Below are positions 46,018 through 55,377 of a DNA stretch of 64,000 nucleotides, piece after piece. The notes beneath the pieces are model-generated. The model was not told the origin of the DNA. It did no database searches and worked only from the letters and a program-made list of their open reading frames with translations. A program made the translations under genes and the position numbers. The stretch is from Streptomyces rubradiris (GTDB lineage: Bacteria > Actinomycetota > Actinomycetes > Streptomycetales > Streptomycetaceae). The stretch lies in contig NZ_BNEA01000015.1 of the NCBI RefSeq assembly GCF_016860525.1, forward strand, positions 3,286,001-3,350,000. Direction: 5' to 3'. The stretch's first letter is position 1. Every line of letters begins with the position of its first letter.

Positions 46018-46389
46018 TCAGCCCTCGGCGACCACCACGGCCGAGGCCACCCCGGCGTCGTGACTGAGCGACACGTGCCAGGCCCGCACGCCCAGCTCGG
46101 CCGCGCGCGCGGCCACCGTGCCCTTGACCCGCAGGCGGGGCTGGCCGCTGTCCTCCACGTACACCTCAGCGTCGGTCCAGTGCAGTCCCGGCGGTGCCCC
46201 CAGCGCCTTGGCCAGCGCCTCCTTGGCGGCGAACCGGGCCGCCAGCGAGGCGATGCCGCGCCGTTCCCCGCTGGGCAGCAGCAGTTCACGCTCCACGAAC
46301 AACCGGCCGGCCAGCCCCGGCGTCCGCTCCAGGGATGCCCGGAACCGGTCGATCTCGGCGACGTCGATGCCCACCCCGATGATGCTCAT
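46018..46389 (-). CDS. acpS: Holo-[acyl-carrier-protein] synthase
   Basis: Transfers 4'-phosphopantetheine from CoA to acyl carrier proteins. The 123-residue AcpS-type enzyme shows [16 protein letters not shown] with the Mg2+ Asp, [13 protein letters not shown] (Glu and Lys of the active site) and [18 protein letters not shown]. The ATG at 46389 is preferred over GTG 46398; TAGGGT seven bases upstream suggests a leaderless message. It fits with coaA nearby for CoA supply. Confidence 0.96.
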   Translation of the reverse strand: MSIIGVGIDVAEIDRFRASLERTPGLAGRLFVERELLLPSGERRGIASLAARFAAKEALAKALGAPPGLHWTDAEVYVEDSGQPRLRVKGTVAARAAELGVRAWHVSLSHDAGVASAVVVAEG

Positions 46390-46396
46390 GCCGAGC

Positions 46397-46402
46397 ACCC
46401 TA
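46397..46402 (-). promoter_or_regulatory. Probable -10 (TAGGGT) for acpS-nnrD
   Basis: TAGGGT, seven bases, then the acpS ATG. It supports the shorter acpS start. Confidence 0.4.
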
Positions 46403-46441
46403 CGGCCCGGGCCGACGGCATACCGGCGACACCACGTCGCC

Positions 46442-46447
46442 TACGCT
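46442..46447 (+). promoter_or_regulatory. Probable -10 (TACGCT) for leaderless SDR transcript
   Basis: TACGCT-N6-ATG, the same hexamer and spacing as at 26821. It is divergent from the acpS -10 only 40 bp away. Confidence 0.5.
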
Positions 46448-46453
46448 GCGGGC

Positions 46454-47236
46454 ATGACCTCAACGAACGCTTATCTCTCCGGCCTGTTCTCGCTGGACGG
46501 CCGTGTCGCGCTGGTGACCGGCGGCAGCTCTGGCATCGGGCGGGCCGTCGCGGGGGCGCTGGCGCGGGCCGGGGCGAGCGTCGTGATCGTGGCCCGGCGT
46601 GAGCGCGAACTCACCGACACGGTCGCGGAGTTGACGGCCGACGGCTGCCGGGCGGCCTGGGTGAGCGGTGATCTGGGCAGCCGGGACGGGGTGCGCGCGG
46701 TCGCCGAGGACGCGGCGGCCGTGTTCGGGGAGCCCGACATCCTCGTCAACTCCGCCGGGATCAACCTCCGTCCGCCGCTGGGCGAGCTGGGCGAGGACGT
46801 GTGGGACGCCACCATGGCGGTGAACCTGGAGGCGCCGTTCCTGCTGGGGCAGCGGTTCGGGCCGGGGATGGCCGAGCGGGGCTTCGGCCGGATCATCCAC
46901 ATCAGCTCCCAGCAGGCGCACCGGGCGTTCGTGCAGAGCGGTGCCTACGGCGTGTCGAAGGGCGGGCTGGAGTCGCTGGCCCGTTCCCAGGCCGAGGCCT
47001 GGTCACCGTACGGGGTCACCTGCAACACCCTGGTGCCGGGCTTCGTGATGACCCCGCTCAACGCGCGGCTGTCGGCCGACCCCGAGCGGGTGGCGGCCCT
47101 GGCCGCGCGCACGATGACCGGCCGCAACGGCCTGGCCGAGGACTTCGCGGGCGCGGCCGTGTTCCTGGCGAGCGGCGCCTCCGCCTATGTCACCGGCCAG
47201 TCGATCCACGTGGACGGCGGCCTGTCCGTCCACTGA
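46454..47236 (+). CDS. Short-chain dehydrogenase/reductase, sugar-acid type
   Basis: A 260-residue classical SDR. It has TGGSSGIGRAVA, NSAGIN, catalytic ISSQQAHRA and YGVSK, then the C-terminal FLASGASAYVTGQSIHVDGGLS typical of 3-oxoacyl-ACP-reductase or gluconate/ketogluconate 5-dehydrogenase relatives. The start LFSLDGRVALVTGG matches gluconate 5-dehydrogenase-like proteins. The substrate is not determinable by reading. The ATG at 46454 has no ribosome site. Confidence 0.88.
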   Translation: MTSTNAYLSGLFSLDGRVALVTGGSSGIGRAVAGALARAGASVVIVARRERELTDTVAELTADGCRAAWVSGDLGSRDGVRAVAEDAAAVFGEPDILVNSAGINLRPPLGELGEDVWDATMAVNLEAPFLLGQRFGPGMAERGFGRIIHISSQQAHRAFVQSGAYGVSKGGLESLARSQAEAWSPYGVTCNTLVPGFVMTPLNARLSADPERVAALAARTMTGRNGLAEDFAGAAVFLASGASAYVTGQSIHVDGGLSVH

Positions 47237-47352
47237 GCGTCCGCGCGCACCGCCCTCAAGATCACGACCGGGCGGTGGCCCAGTAGCCTTCCCGGTGACC
47301 GGCGTCGCGCACGTCAGCTCGGCGCCCACGCACACAACGGGAGGACAGCACC

Positions 47353-47703
47353 TTGAAGTCGAGGTTCCTGGGCAGCGCGCTCACCACCGCCGTTCTCGTC
47401 GGCACGGCCCTCACCGGGACCGTCGTCGGCGCCGGTTCCGCCTCCGCGGCGTCCCTGCCGAAGGACTGCAGCAAGGCGATCGTCAACGTCAAGGCCAAGG
47501 AGACCGTCAACGTCCGCACGTCCCCGAAGACGACCGCCACGGCCGTCGGCATCTGGGGCAAGGGCCGCAAGGGCACGCTGTGCAACGACGGCAAGGCCTA
47601 CAAGGGCGGCTCGTACACGGCCTGCGGCAAGAAGAGCAACCTGTGGTACTACGGCGGCGAGAAGAAGACCGGCTGGGTGCCGAAGACCTGCATCAACTGG
47701 TGA
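47353..47703 (+). CDS. Secreted SH3-like small protein
   Basis: A 116-residue exported protein. The signal peptide is KSRFLGSALTTAVLVGTALTGTVVGAGSASA; the mature part (about 85 residues) shows VNVKAKETVNVRTSPKTTATAVGIWGKGRKGTLCND and WYYGGEKKTGWVPKTCINW, a bacterial SH3 pattern often used for cell-wall or peptide binding. It has four Cys (CSKAI, LCND, ACGK, TCINW), likely two disulfides. The TTG start at 47353 is supported by GGGAGG eight bases upstream. It is convergent with glmS. Confidence 0.82.
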   Translation: MKSRFLGSALTTAVLVGTALTGTVVGAGSASAASLPKDCSKAIVNVKAKETVNVRTSPKTTATAVGIWGKGRKGTLCNDGKAYKGGSYTACGKKSNLWYYGGEKKTGWVPKTCINW

Positions 47704-47776
47704 CCACCGGCCCGGCCCGACCGGGCGGAACGGTACGGGGCGAACGGTGTCCGGCCGTGCGCCCCGCACCGCCCCC

Positions 47777-49624
47777 TCACTCCACGGTGACGGACTTCGC
47801 CAGGTTCCGGGGCTGGTCCACCTCGTTGCCCCGGGCCGTGGCCAGTTCGCAGGCGAAGACCTGCAACGGCACGGTGGCCACCAGTGGCTGGAGCAGCGTC
47901 GGCGTGGCCGGGATGCGGATCAGGTGGTCGGCGTAGGGGACCACCGTCTCGTCGCCCTCCTCGGCGATGACGATGGTACGGGCGCCACGCGCGCGGATCT
48001 CCTGGATGTTGGACACGATCTTGTCGTGCAGGAGGGACCGGCCGCGCGGGGACGGTACGACCACCACCACCGGAAGGTCCTCCTCGATCAGCGCGATCGG
48101 GCCGTGCTTCAGCTCGCCGGCGGCGAAGCCCTCGGCGTGCATGTAGGCGAGTTCCTTGAGCTTCAGCGCGCCTTCCAGGGCCACCGGGTAGCCGACGTGC
48201 CGGCCGAGGAAGAGGACGGTGTTCTTCGTGGCCAGGGTGCGGGCCAGCGCCCGGACCGGCTCCATGGTCTCCAGGACCCGTTCCACCTCGTGCGAGATCC
48301 GGGACAGGTCCTTGATGACCGCGTGGACCTCGTCGCCCCACTTGGTGCCGCGCACCTGGCCGAGGTACAGGGCGACCAGGTAGCAGGCGACGAGCTGGGT
48401 GAGGAAGGCCTTGGTCGAGGCGACGGCGACCTCGGGGCCGGCGTGCGTGTAGAGCACGGCGTCGGACTCGCGGGGGATGGTCGAGCCGTTGGTGTTGCAG
48501 ATCGCCAGCACCTTGGAGCCCTGTTCGCGGGCGTGGCGCAGCGCCATCAGGGTGTCCATGGTCTCGCCGGACTGGGAGATGGCGATCACCAGGGAGCGGC
48601 CGTCCAGGATCGGGTCCCGGTAGCGGAACTCGCTGGCCAGCTCGACCTCGCAGGGGATGCGGGTCCAGTGCTCGATGGCGTACTTGGCGATCAGGCCGGC
48701 GTGGAAGGCCGTACCGCAGGCGACGATGACGACCTTGTCGACCTCGCGCAGTTCGGAGGGGCTGATCCGCACCTCGTCCAGGGTCAGCGAGCCGCTGGGG
48801 TCGATGCGGCCGAGCAGGGTGTCGGCGACGGCCTTGGGCTGCTCGGCGATCTCCTTGAGCATGAAGTAGTCGTAGCCGCCCTTCTCGGCGGCGGAGGCGT
48901 CCCAGTCCACGTGGTAGGAGCGGATGTCGGCGGGGCGGCCGTCGAAGCCGGTCACCGTGACGCCGTCCCGGCGCAGTTCGACCACCTGGTCCTGGCCCAG
49001 CTCGATCGCGGAGCGGGTGTGGGCGATGAACGCGGCGACGTCGGAGGCCAGGAACGCCTCGCCCTCGCCGACGCCCACCACCAGCGGGGAGTTGCGGCGG
49101 GCGCCGACCACCACGTCCGGTGCGTCGGCGTGCACCGCGACCAGGGTGAACGCGCCTTCCAGGCGGCGGCACACCAGCCGCATCGCCTCGGCGAGGTCGG
49201 CGGTGACCGAGAACTCCTCGGCGAGCAGGTGGGCGACGACCTCGGTGTCCGTCTCGGAGGTCAACTCGTGCCCGCGCTCGGCGAGTTCGGCGCGCAGCAC
49301 GGCGAAGTTCTCGATGATGCCGTTGTGCACCACGGCGACCCGGCCCGCGTTGTCCAGGTGAGGGTGCGCGTTGGCGTCCGTGGGCCCGCCATGGGTGGCC
49401 CAGCGGGTGTGCCCGATGCCGGTCGAGCCGGTCGGCAGCGGCCGTTCGACCAGCTCCTTCTCCAGGTTGACCAGCTTCCCGGCCTTCTTCGCGGCGGCCA
49501 GCCCGCCGTCCGCGAGCACGGCGACCCCCGCCGAGTCGTAGCCCCGGTACTCCAGCCGCTTCAGCCCGGCCATCACGACATCCAGCGCCGACTGTGACCC
49601 TACGTATCCCACGATTCCGCACAT
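47777..49624 (-). CDS. glmS: Glutamine-fructose-6-phosphate aminotransferase (isomerising)
   Basis: Makes glucosamine 6-phosphate, first step of UDP-GlcNAc synthesis. The 615-residue protein has an N-terminal glutaminase exposing Cys2 (MCGIVGYVGSQ), HTRWATHG, and two SIS sugar isomerase domains (VACGTAFHAG, ISQSGETMDTL), ending in LAKSVTVE. The ATG at 49624 is fixed by the Cys2 requirement; the open frame beyond it is not used. TAGGCT seven bases upstream (49632-49637) suggests a leaderless mRNA, and no glmS ribozyme is visible. glmM is 3 kb away. Confidence 0.97.
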   Translation of the reverse strand: MCGIVGYVGSQSALDVVMAGLKRLEYRGYDSAGVAVLADGGLAAAKKAGKLVNLEKELVERPLPTGSTGIGHTRWATHGGPTDANAHPHLDNAGRVAVVHNGIIENFAVLRAELAERGHELTSETDTEVVAHLLAEEFSVTADLAEAMRLVCRRLEGAFTLVAVHADAPDVVVGARRNSPLVVGVGEGEAFLASDVAAFIAHTRSAIELGQDQVVELRRDGVTVTGFDGRPADIRSYHVDWDASAAEKGGYDYFMLKEIAEQPKAVADTLLGRIDPSGSLTLDEVRISPSELREVDKVVIVACGTAFHAGLIAKYAIEHWTRIPCEVELASEFRYRDPILDGRSLVIAISQSGETMDTLMALRHAREQGSKVLAICNTNGSTIPRESDAVLYTHAGPEVAVASTKAFLTQLVACYLVALYLGQVRGTKWGDEVHAVIKDLSRISHEVERVLETMEPVRALARTLATKNTVLFLGRHVGYPVALEGALKLKELAYMHAEGFAAGELKHGPIALIEEDLPVVVVVPSPRGRSLLHDKIVSNIQEIRARGARTIVIAEEGDETVVPYADHLIRIPATPTLLQPLVATVPLQVFACELATARGNEVDQPRNLAKSVTVE

Positions 49625-49761
49625 GAGCGGCAGCCTAAGGTCCACAACCGATCAGAAACGGCCCTACCTTGCCCGAAATCAGAAATTCCCACCGTCGTAC
49701 GAAGGGTCATGGGGGCACACTCCCCACCGAGACGTGCTGCCCGGGATGAGAGAAGAGTCGC

Positions 49762-50361
49762 ATGCCGCGTTACACGGATTTCGACTTCGGTGTCTCCCGA
49801 GTGATGGGCTACTTCCATCAGGACTGGTATCACGACGGCGACAACGCCGCCGATGTCGTCGCAAGACAGCTCGCGGCCTCGTGCGACGAGGAGGCACTGG
49901 CGCTGCGCCGGGACGCCCGGACTCTCGGCCTCCTTCCCTCACCCGCGCTGAAGGTGCTGTGGTACGCCGGTGCGGAACACATGCCGAACATCGAGTGGCT
50001 GGGAGGCGCGGCCGAGTGGACGCGAACGCTCGTCCGGCTGTGTGACGCGCGGCTGTCGGCCTCGGAGGTACGCCCGTGCACGGGCGCGGACGCGGAGGAC
50101 GGCGCCGCTTGCCTCGACGCGGTCCTCGACGAGATCGACGCGGCGCGGTTCCTGGCCCCCGAGGTCCGTACGGCGCTCACCGACTGCGCGCGCCGGTGCA
50201 CCCCGGACCTGGCGTTCCGGGTGCTGCTGAGGACGATGACGCACGCGCCGGACGCTTCGCTGTCCCGGGAGCGGTACCGGAGGCTGGAAGCCGTCGGATC
50301 GGCCCTCCGGTACGGCGAGTTCGTCGTGGACAACGCGAAGTACCTGGTCGTGCGGCCGTAG
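49762..50361 (+). CDS. CdiI-type immunity domain protein (orphan)
   Basis: A 199-residue cytosolic protein starting MPRYTDFDFGVSRVMG and continuing YFHQDWYHDGDNAADVVARQL, which resembles the [YH]FHQDW signature of contact-dependent-inhibition immunity proteins (CdiI_2). The remaining 130 residues are helical with five Cys and no recognised motif. No CdiA, polymorphic toxin or secretion gene is adjacent; it is flanked by glmS and coaA. It has a good ribosome site (GAGAAGAG). It could be an orphan immunity gene protecting against neighbours' toxins. The family assignment is by eye. Confidence 0.6.
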   Translation: MPRYTDFDFGVSRVMGYFHQDWYHDGDNAADVVARQLAASCDEEALALRRDARTLGLLPSPALKVLWYAGAEHMPNIEWLGGAAEWTRTLVRLCDARLSASEVRPCTGADAEDGAACLDAVLDEIDAARFLAPEVRTALTDCARRCTPDLAFRVLLRTMTHAPDASLSRERYRRLEAVGSALRYGEFVVDNAKYLVVRP

Positions 50362-50478
50362 CGGGACGGATGGTGACCCTCCCCGGACGGGTAGGGAAGG
50401 GACACCGCCGGATCTGCCCGGAGGCCACGTGACGCACCCCACCCCGCCGCCCCGTTCAAACTCCGTTAACAATGGACT

Positions 50479-51468
50479 GTGATCTCACCGGTCTCCTCGA
50501 TGCCCCGGAGCGCCCACCGGCACAGGCCGGAGGCGACTCCCTACGTCGATCTCACCCGCGCCGAGTGGAGCGCGCTGCGCGACAAGACGCCGTTGCCGCT
50601 CAGCGCCGAGGAGGTGGAGAAGCTCCGCGGTCTGGGTGACGTCATCGACCTGGACGAGGTGCGGGACATCTACCTCCCGCTCTCCCGGCTCCTCAACCTC
50701 TACGTCGGCGCCACGGACGGTCTGCGCGGCGCGCTGAACACCTTCCTCGGGGAGAAGGGCTCCCAGTCCGGCACCCCCTTCGTGATAGGCGTCGCCGGCT
50801 CCGTGGCCGTCGGCAAGTCCACCGTCGCCCGCCTGCTCCAGGCCCTGCTCTCCCGCTGGCCCGAGCACCCCCGCGTGGAACTGGTCACGACGGACGGCTT
50901 CCTGCTGCCCACCCGGGAGCTGGAGGCCCGCGGCCTGATGTCGCGGAAAGGTTTCCCCGAGTCCTACGACCGCCGGGCCCTGACCCGTTTCGTCGCCGAC
51001 ATCAAGGCCGGCAAGGACGAGGTGTCGGCACCGGTCTACTCCCACCTGATCTACGACATCGTGCCGGGCGAGCGCCTCGTCGTCCGCCGCCCGGACATCC
51101 TCATCGTCGAGGGGCTGAACGTCCTCCAGCCCGCGCTGCCCGGCAAGGACGGCCGTACCCGGGTCGGTCTCGCCGACTACTTCGACTTCAGCGTGTACGT
51201 CGACGCGAGCACCGAGGACATCGAGCGCTGGTACCTCAGCCGCTTCCGGAAGCTGCGGCAGACCGCCTTCCAGGACCCGTCGTCGTACTTCCGCAAGTAC
51301 ACCCAGGTCTCCGAGGAGGAGGCCCTGGACTACGCGCGCATGCTCTGGCGGACCATCAATCAGCCGAACCTGGTGGAGAACATCGCCCCGACCCGGGGCC
51401 GGGCCACCCTCATCCTGCGCAAGGGCCCGGACCACAAGGTGCAGCGGCTGCGGCTGCGCAAGCTGTAG
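50479..51468 (+). CDS. coaA: Type I pantothenate kinase
   Basis: Phosphorylates pantothenate, the first step of CoA synthesis. The 329-residue P-loop kinase of the CoaA type has [36 protein letters not shown], the regulatory HLIYDI region, and [11 protein letters not shown]. The GTG start at 50479 is used; the domain proper starts at [10 protein letters not shown] (about residue 20). acpS, which uses CoA, lies 4 kb away. Confidence 0.97.
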   Translation: MISPVSSMPRSAHRHRPEATPYVDLTRAEWSALRDKTPLPLSAEEVEKLRGLGDVIDLDEVRDIYLPLSRLLNLYVGATDGLRGALNTFLGEKGSQSGTPFVIGVAGSVAVGKSTVARLLQALLSRWPEHPRVELVTTDGFLLPTRELEARGLMSRKGFPESYDRRALTRFVADIKAGKDEVSAPVYSHLIYDIVPGERLVVRRPDILIVEGLNVLQPALPGKDGRTRVGLADYFDFSVYVDASTEDIERWYLSRFRKLRQTAFQDPSSYFRKYTQVSEEEALDYARMLWRTINQPNLVENIAPTRGRATLILRKGPDHKVQRLRLRKL

Positions 51469-51489
51469 CCGGTCCGGTTGGATGGGCGC

Positions 51490-52419
51490 ATGCTGCATCT
51501 GCGCCTGATCACCCCGGCCGGGCAGACGGAGGAGGTGGTGCGGCTGATCGAGCGGACGGTCGGCACCACCCACCTCGTCGTCCTGCCCGGCACCGCCCGC
51601 GACCCCGTCGGCGACCTCGTCCTGTGCGACGTGGCGCGCGAGGCGGCCGACGAACTCATCGCCGGACTGCGGCGGCTGGGCCTGGAGGACACCGGTTCCA
51701 TAGCCGTGGAGGACATCGGCCTGTCGCTGTCCCGGCGGGCCGAGGAGGCCGAGAAGGAGGCGCCCGGCGAGGGCGCGGACGCGGTGCTGTGGGAGGGCCT
51801 GATCGAGGCCACCCACGAGGAGTCGACGCTCTCGGTCACCTACCTCGCCTTCATCACCCTGGCCACGATGATCGCCGCCTGCGGTGTGGTGCTGGACAAC
51901 GCGATCCTGATCGTGGGCGCGATGGCGGTCGGCCCGGAGTTCGGCCCGCTGGCCGGCATCAGCGCGGCCCTGGTACGGCGCCGTCCGCGCCTGGCCTGGC
52001 GCTCGCTGCTCGCACTGCTGGTGGGCTTCGCGGTGGCCATGGCCTTGACCAGCGCGTTCAGCCTGCTGATGGACGCGACCGGGCTGTTCAGCGAGGACCG
52101 ACTGGAGGGCGCCCGGCCGAACACCGGGTTCATCTACGCCCCCGACTGGTTCTCCTTCGTCGTGGCCGTGCTCGCCGGCGTCGCCGGCATCCTGTCCCTG
52201 ACCTCCGCCAAGTCGGGCGCCCTGGTGGGCGTGGCCATCTCCGTGACCACGGTCCCGGCCGCGGCCAACGCGGCGGTGGCGCTGGCCTACGGCGACACGT
52301 CACAGACCAGCGGCTCGACCGTCCAGCTCCTGCTGAACCTGCTGGGCATCGTGCTGGCGGGGACCCTCACGCTGCTCGCCCAGAAGCATTTCTGGGAGCG
52401 CCGGCTCAAGCGCTCCTGA
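51490..52419 (+). CDS. DUF389 integral membrane protein
   Basis: A 309-residue protein. A soluble N-terminal ACT-like domain (MLHLRLITPAGQTEEVVRLI, about 1-100) precedes five or six membrane helices (YLAFITLATMIAACGVVLDN, ILIVGAMAVGPEFGPLAGI, LLALLVGFAVAMALTSAF, WFSFVVAVLAGVAGILSLT, LVGVAISVTTVPAAANAAVAL, LLLNLLGIVLAGTLTLLA). The conserved GAMAVGPEFGP signature defines DUF389/TIGR00341. No function is established. The ATG at 51490 is chosen over TTG 51478 because TTGGAT six bases upstream looks like a -10. Confidence 0.85.
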   Translation: MLHLRLITPAGQTEEVVRLIERTVGTTHLVVLPGTARDPVGDLVLCDVAREAADELIAGLRRLGLEDTGSIAVEDIGLSLSRRAEEAEKEAPGEGADAVLWEGLIEATHEESTLSVTYLAFITLATMIAACGVVLDNAILIVGAMAVGPEFGPLAGISAALVRRRPRLAWRSLLALLVGFAVAMALTSAFSLLMDATGLFSEDRLEGARPNTGFIYAPDWFSFVVAVLAGVAGILSLTSAKSGALVGVAISVTTVPAAANAAVALAYGDTSQTSGSTVQLLLNLLGIVLAGTLTLLAQKHFWERRLKRS

Positions 52420-52427
52420 AGGGGCGC

Positions 52428-52505
52428 GGGGCTGTGCCGATGTGCGGCTCCGCCGCGTGGCCGCGACCGGCCACGACGAACCCGCGGCCCGCAACGCACA
52501 GCCCC
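52428..52505. repeat. Long hairpin resembling a common Streptomyces intergenic element
   Basis: The outer arms ggggctgtgc (52428-52437) and gcacagcccc (52496-52505) pair exactly and enclose cggctccgccgcg-type sequence with further inner pairing. It lies between the convergent DUF389 gene and glmM and probably serves as a bidirectional terminator. The motif is familiar from many streptomycete intergenic regions. Confidence 0.65.
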
Positions 52506-52534
52506 CACCGCCCCGGACCCGGGACCCGGCGGCC

Positions 52535-53893
52535 CTACCCGAGCGCCGCCTTCACCGCGTCGGCCAGCCGCCCCGCGACCGCCCGCGCCTGCTCGATGTC
52601 CGCGGCCTCGACCATCACCCGCACCAGCGGCTCGGTACCCGACGGCCGCAGCAACACCCGCCCGGTCTCGCCGAGTTCGTGCTCCGCCTCGGCGACCGCG
52701 GCGGCGAGGTCCGCGGATGTCCTCACCCGCGACTTGTCCACGTCCGGCACATTGATCAGGACCTGCGGCAGCCGCTCCATGACGGAGGCCAGCTCGCGCA
52801 GCGTACGGCCGGTCTGGGCGACCCGCGCCGCCAGCAGCAGGCCGGTCAGCGTGCCGTCGCCGGTGGTGGCGTGGTCGAGGATGATGACGTGCCCGGACTG
52901 CTCGCCGCCGAGGGCGTAGCCGTGCTCCTTCATCTCCTCCAGGACGTACCGGTCGCCCACGGCCGTCTGCACGAGCCGGATGCCCTCGCGTTCCATCGCC
53001 AGCTTGAAGCCGAGGTTGGACATCACGGTGGCCACCACCGTGTCGGCGGGCAGCGCGGACCGCTCCCGCAGGGCCAGCGCGAGCACGGCGAGGATCTGGT
53101 CCCCGTCCACCTCCTCGCCGGTGTGGTCCACGGCCAGGCAGCGGTCGGCGTCACCGTCGTGCGCGATGCCGAGGTCCGCGCCGTGCTCGACGACCGCGGC
53201 CTTGAGCAGGTCCAGGTGGGTCGAGCCGCAGCCGTCGTTGATGTTGAGCCCGTCCGGCTCGGCACCGATCGTGACGACCTGGGCGCCCGCCCGGGCGAAC
53301 ACCTCCGGCGAGACCCCCGAGGCCGCGCCGTGCGCTTCGTCCAGGACGATCTTCAGGCCGTCGAGCCGGTTGGGCAGCACCGCCAGCAGGTGGGCGATGT
53401 ACTGCTCGAAGCCCTCGTCGTACGACCGTACGCGGCCGACGCCGGCCCCGGTCGGCCGCTGCCAGGGCTCACCGTGCCGGTGGGAGTCGTAGACCGCCTC
53501 GATCCGGTCCTCCAGCTCGTCGGCGAGTTTGTGGCCGCCGCGGGCGAAGAACTTGATGCCGTTGTCCGGCATGGCGTTGTGGCTGGCGGAGAGCATCACG
53601 CCGAGGTCGGCGCCGAGCGCGCCGGTCAGGTGCGCCACCGCGGGCGTCGGCAGCACGCCGACCCGCAGGACGTCGACGCCCGCGCTGGCCAGCCCGGCCA
53701 CCACCGCGGCCTCCAGGAACTCCCCGGACGCGCGCGGGTCCCGTCCGACCACCGCCGTCGGCTTGTGGCCCTCGAAGGTGCCCGCCTCGGCCAGCACATG
53801 CGCCGCGGCGACGGAGAGGCCCAGCGCCAGCTCGGCCGTCAGATCCGCGTTGGCGACACCGCGCACGCCGTCCGTGCCGAAGAGTCGTCCCAC
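52535..53893 (-). CDS. glmM: Phosphoglucosamine mutase
   Basis: Converts glucosamine 6-phosphate to glucosamine 1-phosphate for UDP-GlcNAc and thus peptidoglycan. The 452-residue alpha-D-phosphohexomutase begins [14 protein letters not shown], has the phosphoserine loop [19 protein letters not shown], the Mg2+ site DGDADRC, the sugar loop GGEQSGHVI and the phosphate site [14 protein letters not shown]. The GTG start at 53893 has GGAGGA upstream; the longer open frame is unsupported. It lies downstream of rpsI behind a terminator. Confidence 0.97.
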   Translation of the reverse strand: MGRLFGTDGVRGVANADLTAELALGLSVAAAHVLAEAGTFEGHKPTAVVGRDPRASGEFLEAAVVAGLASAGVDVLRVGVLPTPAVAHLTGALGADLGVMLSASHNAMPDNGIKFFARGGHKLADELEDRIEAVYDSHRHGEPWQRPTGAGVGRVRSYDEGFEQYIAHLLAVLPNRLDGLKIVLDEAHGAASGVSPEVFARAGAQVVTIGAEPDGLNINDGCGSTHLDLLKAAVVEHGADLGIAHDGDADRCLAVDHTGEEVDGDQILAVLALALRERSALPADTVVATVMSNLGFKLAMEREGIRLVQTAVGDRYVLEEMKEHGYALGGEQSGHVIILDHATTGDGTLTGLLLAARVAQTGRTLRELASVMERLPQVLINVPDVDKSRVRTSADLAAAVAEAEHELGETGRVLLRPSGTEPLVRVMVEAADIEQARAVAGRLADAVKAALG

Positions 53894-54019
53894 TTGTCCT
53901 CCTGAGGAAGCATCGTTGTCGGAAGCGGACCGCGCCGCGTCGGGTGGCAGGCGACCCGGTATCCGATCACACAAGCCTTTGAGCGTCTTGTGCCGTTATA
54001 CGCCCTTGGCTGGGATAAG

Positions 54020-54062
54020 CGAACGCCCCGGGGGCACATGTGGCGTGCCGCCGGGGCGTTCG
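54020..54062 (-). terminator. Terminator after rpsI
   Basis: cgaacgccccg (54020-54030) pairs with cggggcgttcg (54052-54062), about 50 bp past the rpsI stop. Its loop can also pair internally (ggcac/gtgcc). glmM probably has its own promoter downstream. Confidence 0.75.
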
Positions 54063-54110
54063 GAGTACGCGGGGCCGAAGCCCGTACCACGTACGAGCAG
54101 GCAGCGAAGC

Positions 54111-54623
54111 TTAGCGCTTGCTGTACTGCGGAGCCTTGCGGGCCTTCTTCAGACCGGCCTTCTTCCGCTCGACCGCACGGTCGTCGCGCTTGAGGAAGCC
54201 GGCCTTCTTCAGCGGGCCGCGGTTGTTGTCGACGTCGGCCTCGTTCAGCGCGCGGGCGACACCGAGACGGAGCGCACCGGCCTGGCCGGAGACACCGCCA
54301 CCGGCGATGCGGGCGATGACGTCGTAACGGCCGTCGAGCTCAAGGACCTTGAACGGCTCGTTGACTTCCTGCTGGTGCACCTTGTTCGGGAAGTAGTCCT
54401 CAAGGGTGCGACCGTTGATCTTCCACTTGCCGGTGCCCGGGACGATCCGGACGCGGGCGATGGCGTTCTTGCGGCGGCCCAGGCCGGCGGCCGGCTGCGG
54501 CTCGCCGAAGCGGGAGGCCAGGGACTCCGAGGTGTACTCGCCCTCGACGGGGACCTCGGACTCGGTGGTGTAGCTGTCGATGTCAAGCTCTTCGAGCGGC
54601 TGCTCGGCAGTGGTCTCGGCCAC
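54111..54623 (-). CDS. rpsI: 30S ribosomal protein S9
   Basis: A 170-residue S9. An acidic actinobacterial N-terminal extension of about 40 residues precedes the core: [57 protein letters not shown] and the C-terminal tail ending QYSKR, which contacts P-site tRNA. The GTG start at 54623 has GAGGAGA upstream. It follows rplM by 42 bp. Confidence 0.98.
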   Translation of the reverse strand: MAETTAEQPLEELDIDSYTTESEVPVEGEYTSESLASRFGEPQPAAGLGRRKNAIARVRIVPGTGKWKINGRTLEDYFPNKVHQQEVNEPFKVLELDGRYDVIARIAGGGVSGQAGALRLGVARALNEADVDNNRGPLKKAGFLKRDDRAVERKKAGLKKARKAPQYSKR

Positions 54624-54665
54624 GATTCTCCTCAGATTCTCTTCAGTCTTAGGGGGTGGCCGGAC

Positions 54666-55109
54666 TTACTGCGCGACCTGGGTGATCTCGAACGGCACCG
54701 GCTGCTGGGCCGCGTGCGGGTGCTGGTCACCCTTGTAGACCTTCAGCTTCGAGAGCATCTGACGGCCCAGGGAGTTCTTGGGGAGCATGCCCTTGACGGC
54801 CTTTTCGATGGCCTTCTCCGGGTTCTTGTCCAGCAGCTCGTCGTAACGGACGGAGCGCAGACCACCCGGGTAGCCGGAGTGGCGGTAGGCCATCTTCTGG
54901 GTCCGCTTGTTGCCGGACAGGTGCACCTTGTCGGCGTTGATGATGATGACGAAGTCACCAGCGTCGACGTGCGGCGCGTAGATCGGCTTGTGCTTGCCCC
55001 GGAGGAGGGTCGCAGCAGTGGTGGCGAGACGGCCCAGGACAACGTCCTGAGCGTCGATGACGTGCCACTGGCGCGTCACATCGCCGGGCTTGGGGCTGTA
55101 CGTACGCAC
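54666..55109 (-). CDS. rplM: 50S ribosomal protein L13
   Basis: A 147-residue L13 of standard length, beginning [29 protein letters not shown] and containing [27 protein letters not shown] and [17 protein letters not shown]. The GTG start at 55109 is set by family length, not by the longer frame to 55166. First gene of rplM-rpsI. A roughly 150-nt leader region lies upstream without a recognised regulatory fold. Confidence 0.98.
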   Translation of the reverse strand: MRTYSPKPGDVTRQWHVIDAQDVVLGRLATTAATLLRGKHKPIYAPHVDAGDFVIIINADKVHLSGNKRTQKMAYRHSGYPGGLRSVRYDELLDKNPEKAIEKAVKGMLPKNSLGRQMLSKLKVYKGDQHPHAAQQPVPFEITQVAQ

Positions 55110-55377
55110 GGTTCGTAGCCTTCGCTTCGAGTGAATGGTCCTAAACAAGGTCACCGAAACGATCACGACAGCCTTGACCCACGGCGGCGACGCAAACCGC
55201 GTGCGTGGGGTCGCTGGTCATCGGCCCGGTGGACCGGTGTAAGGGCCCGTCCCGTGAGAATGAGCAAGCCAATACACAACGAAGAAGCAGGTTACCGGCT
55301 GGCCCCCGGGCGGGTCAAAACGAGGCGGGCCACCGGACGGCCCCCGTGCCACCGGGCCCCCGTCTAAGATGCGCCCC

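Noticed and set aside
41409..46067. A 1552-codon plus-strand open frame
   Set aside because: It runs antisense through tsaE, the hydrolase, alr, the repeat array and nnrD, all of which have clear motifs on the minus strand. Its composition (Gly, Arg, Pro, Gln, Val) is typical of a shadow frame.
47777..49700. glmS ribozyme or GlcN6P riboswitch upstream of glmS
   Set aside because: The start codon is preceded almost directly by a likely -10 and there is no room or fold for the ribozyme.
55110..55377. Autoregulatory leader of rplM
   Set aside because: A leader of suitable length exists and has some short inverted repeats, but no fold matching known ribosomal-protein leaders could be built by eye.
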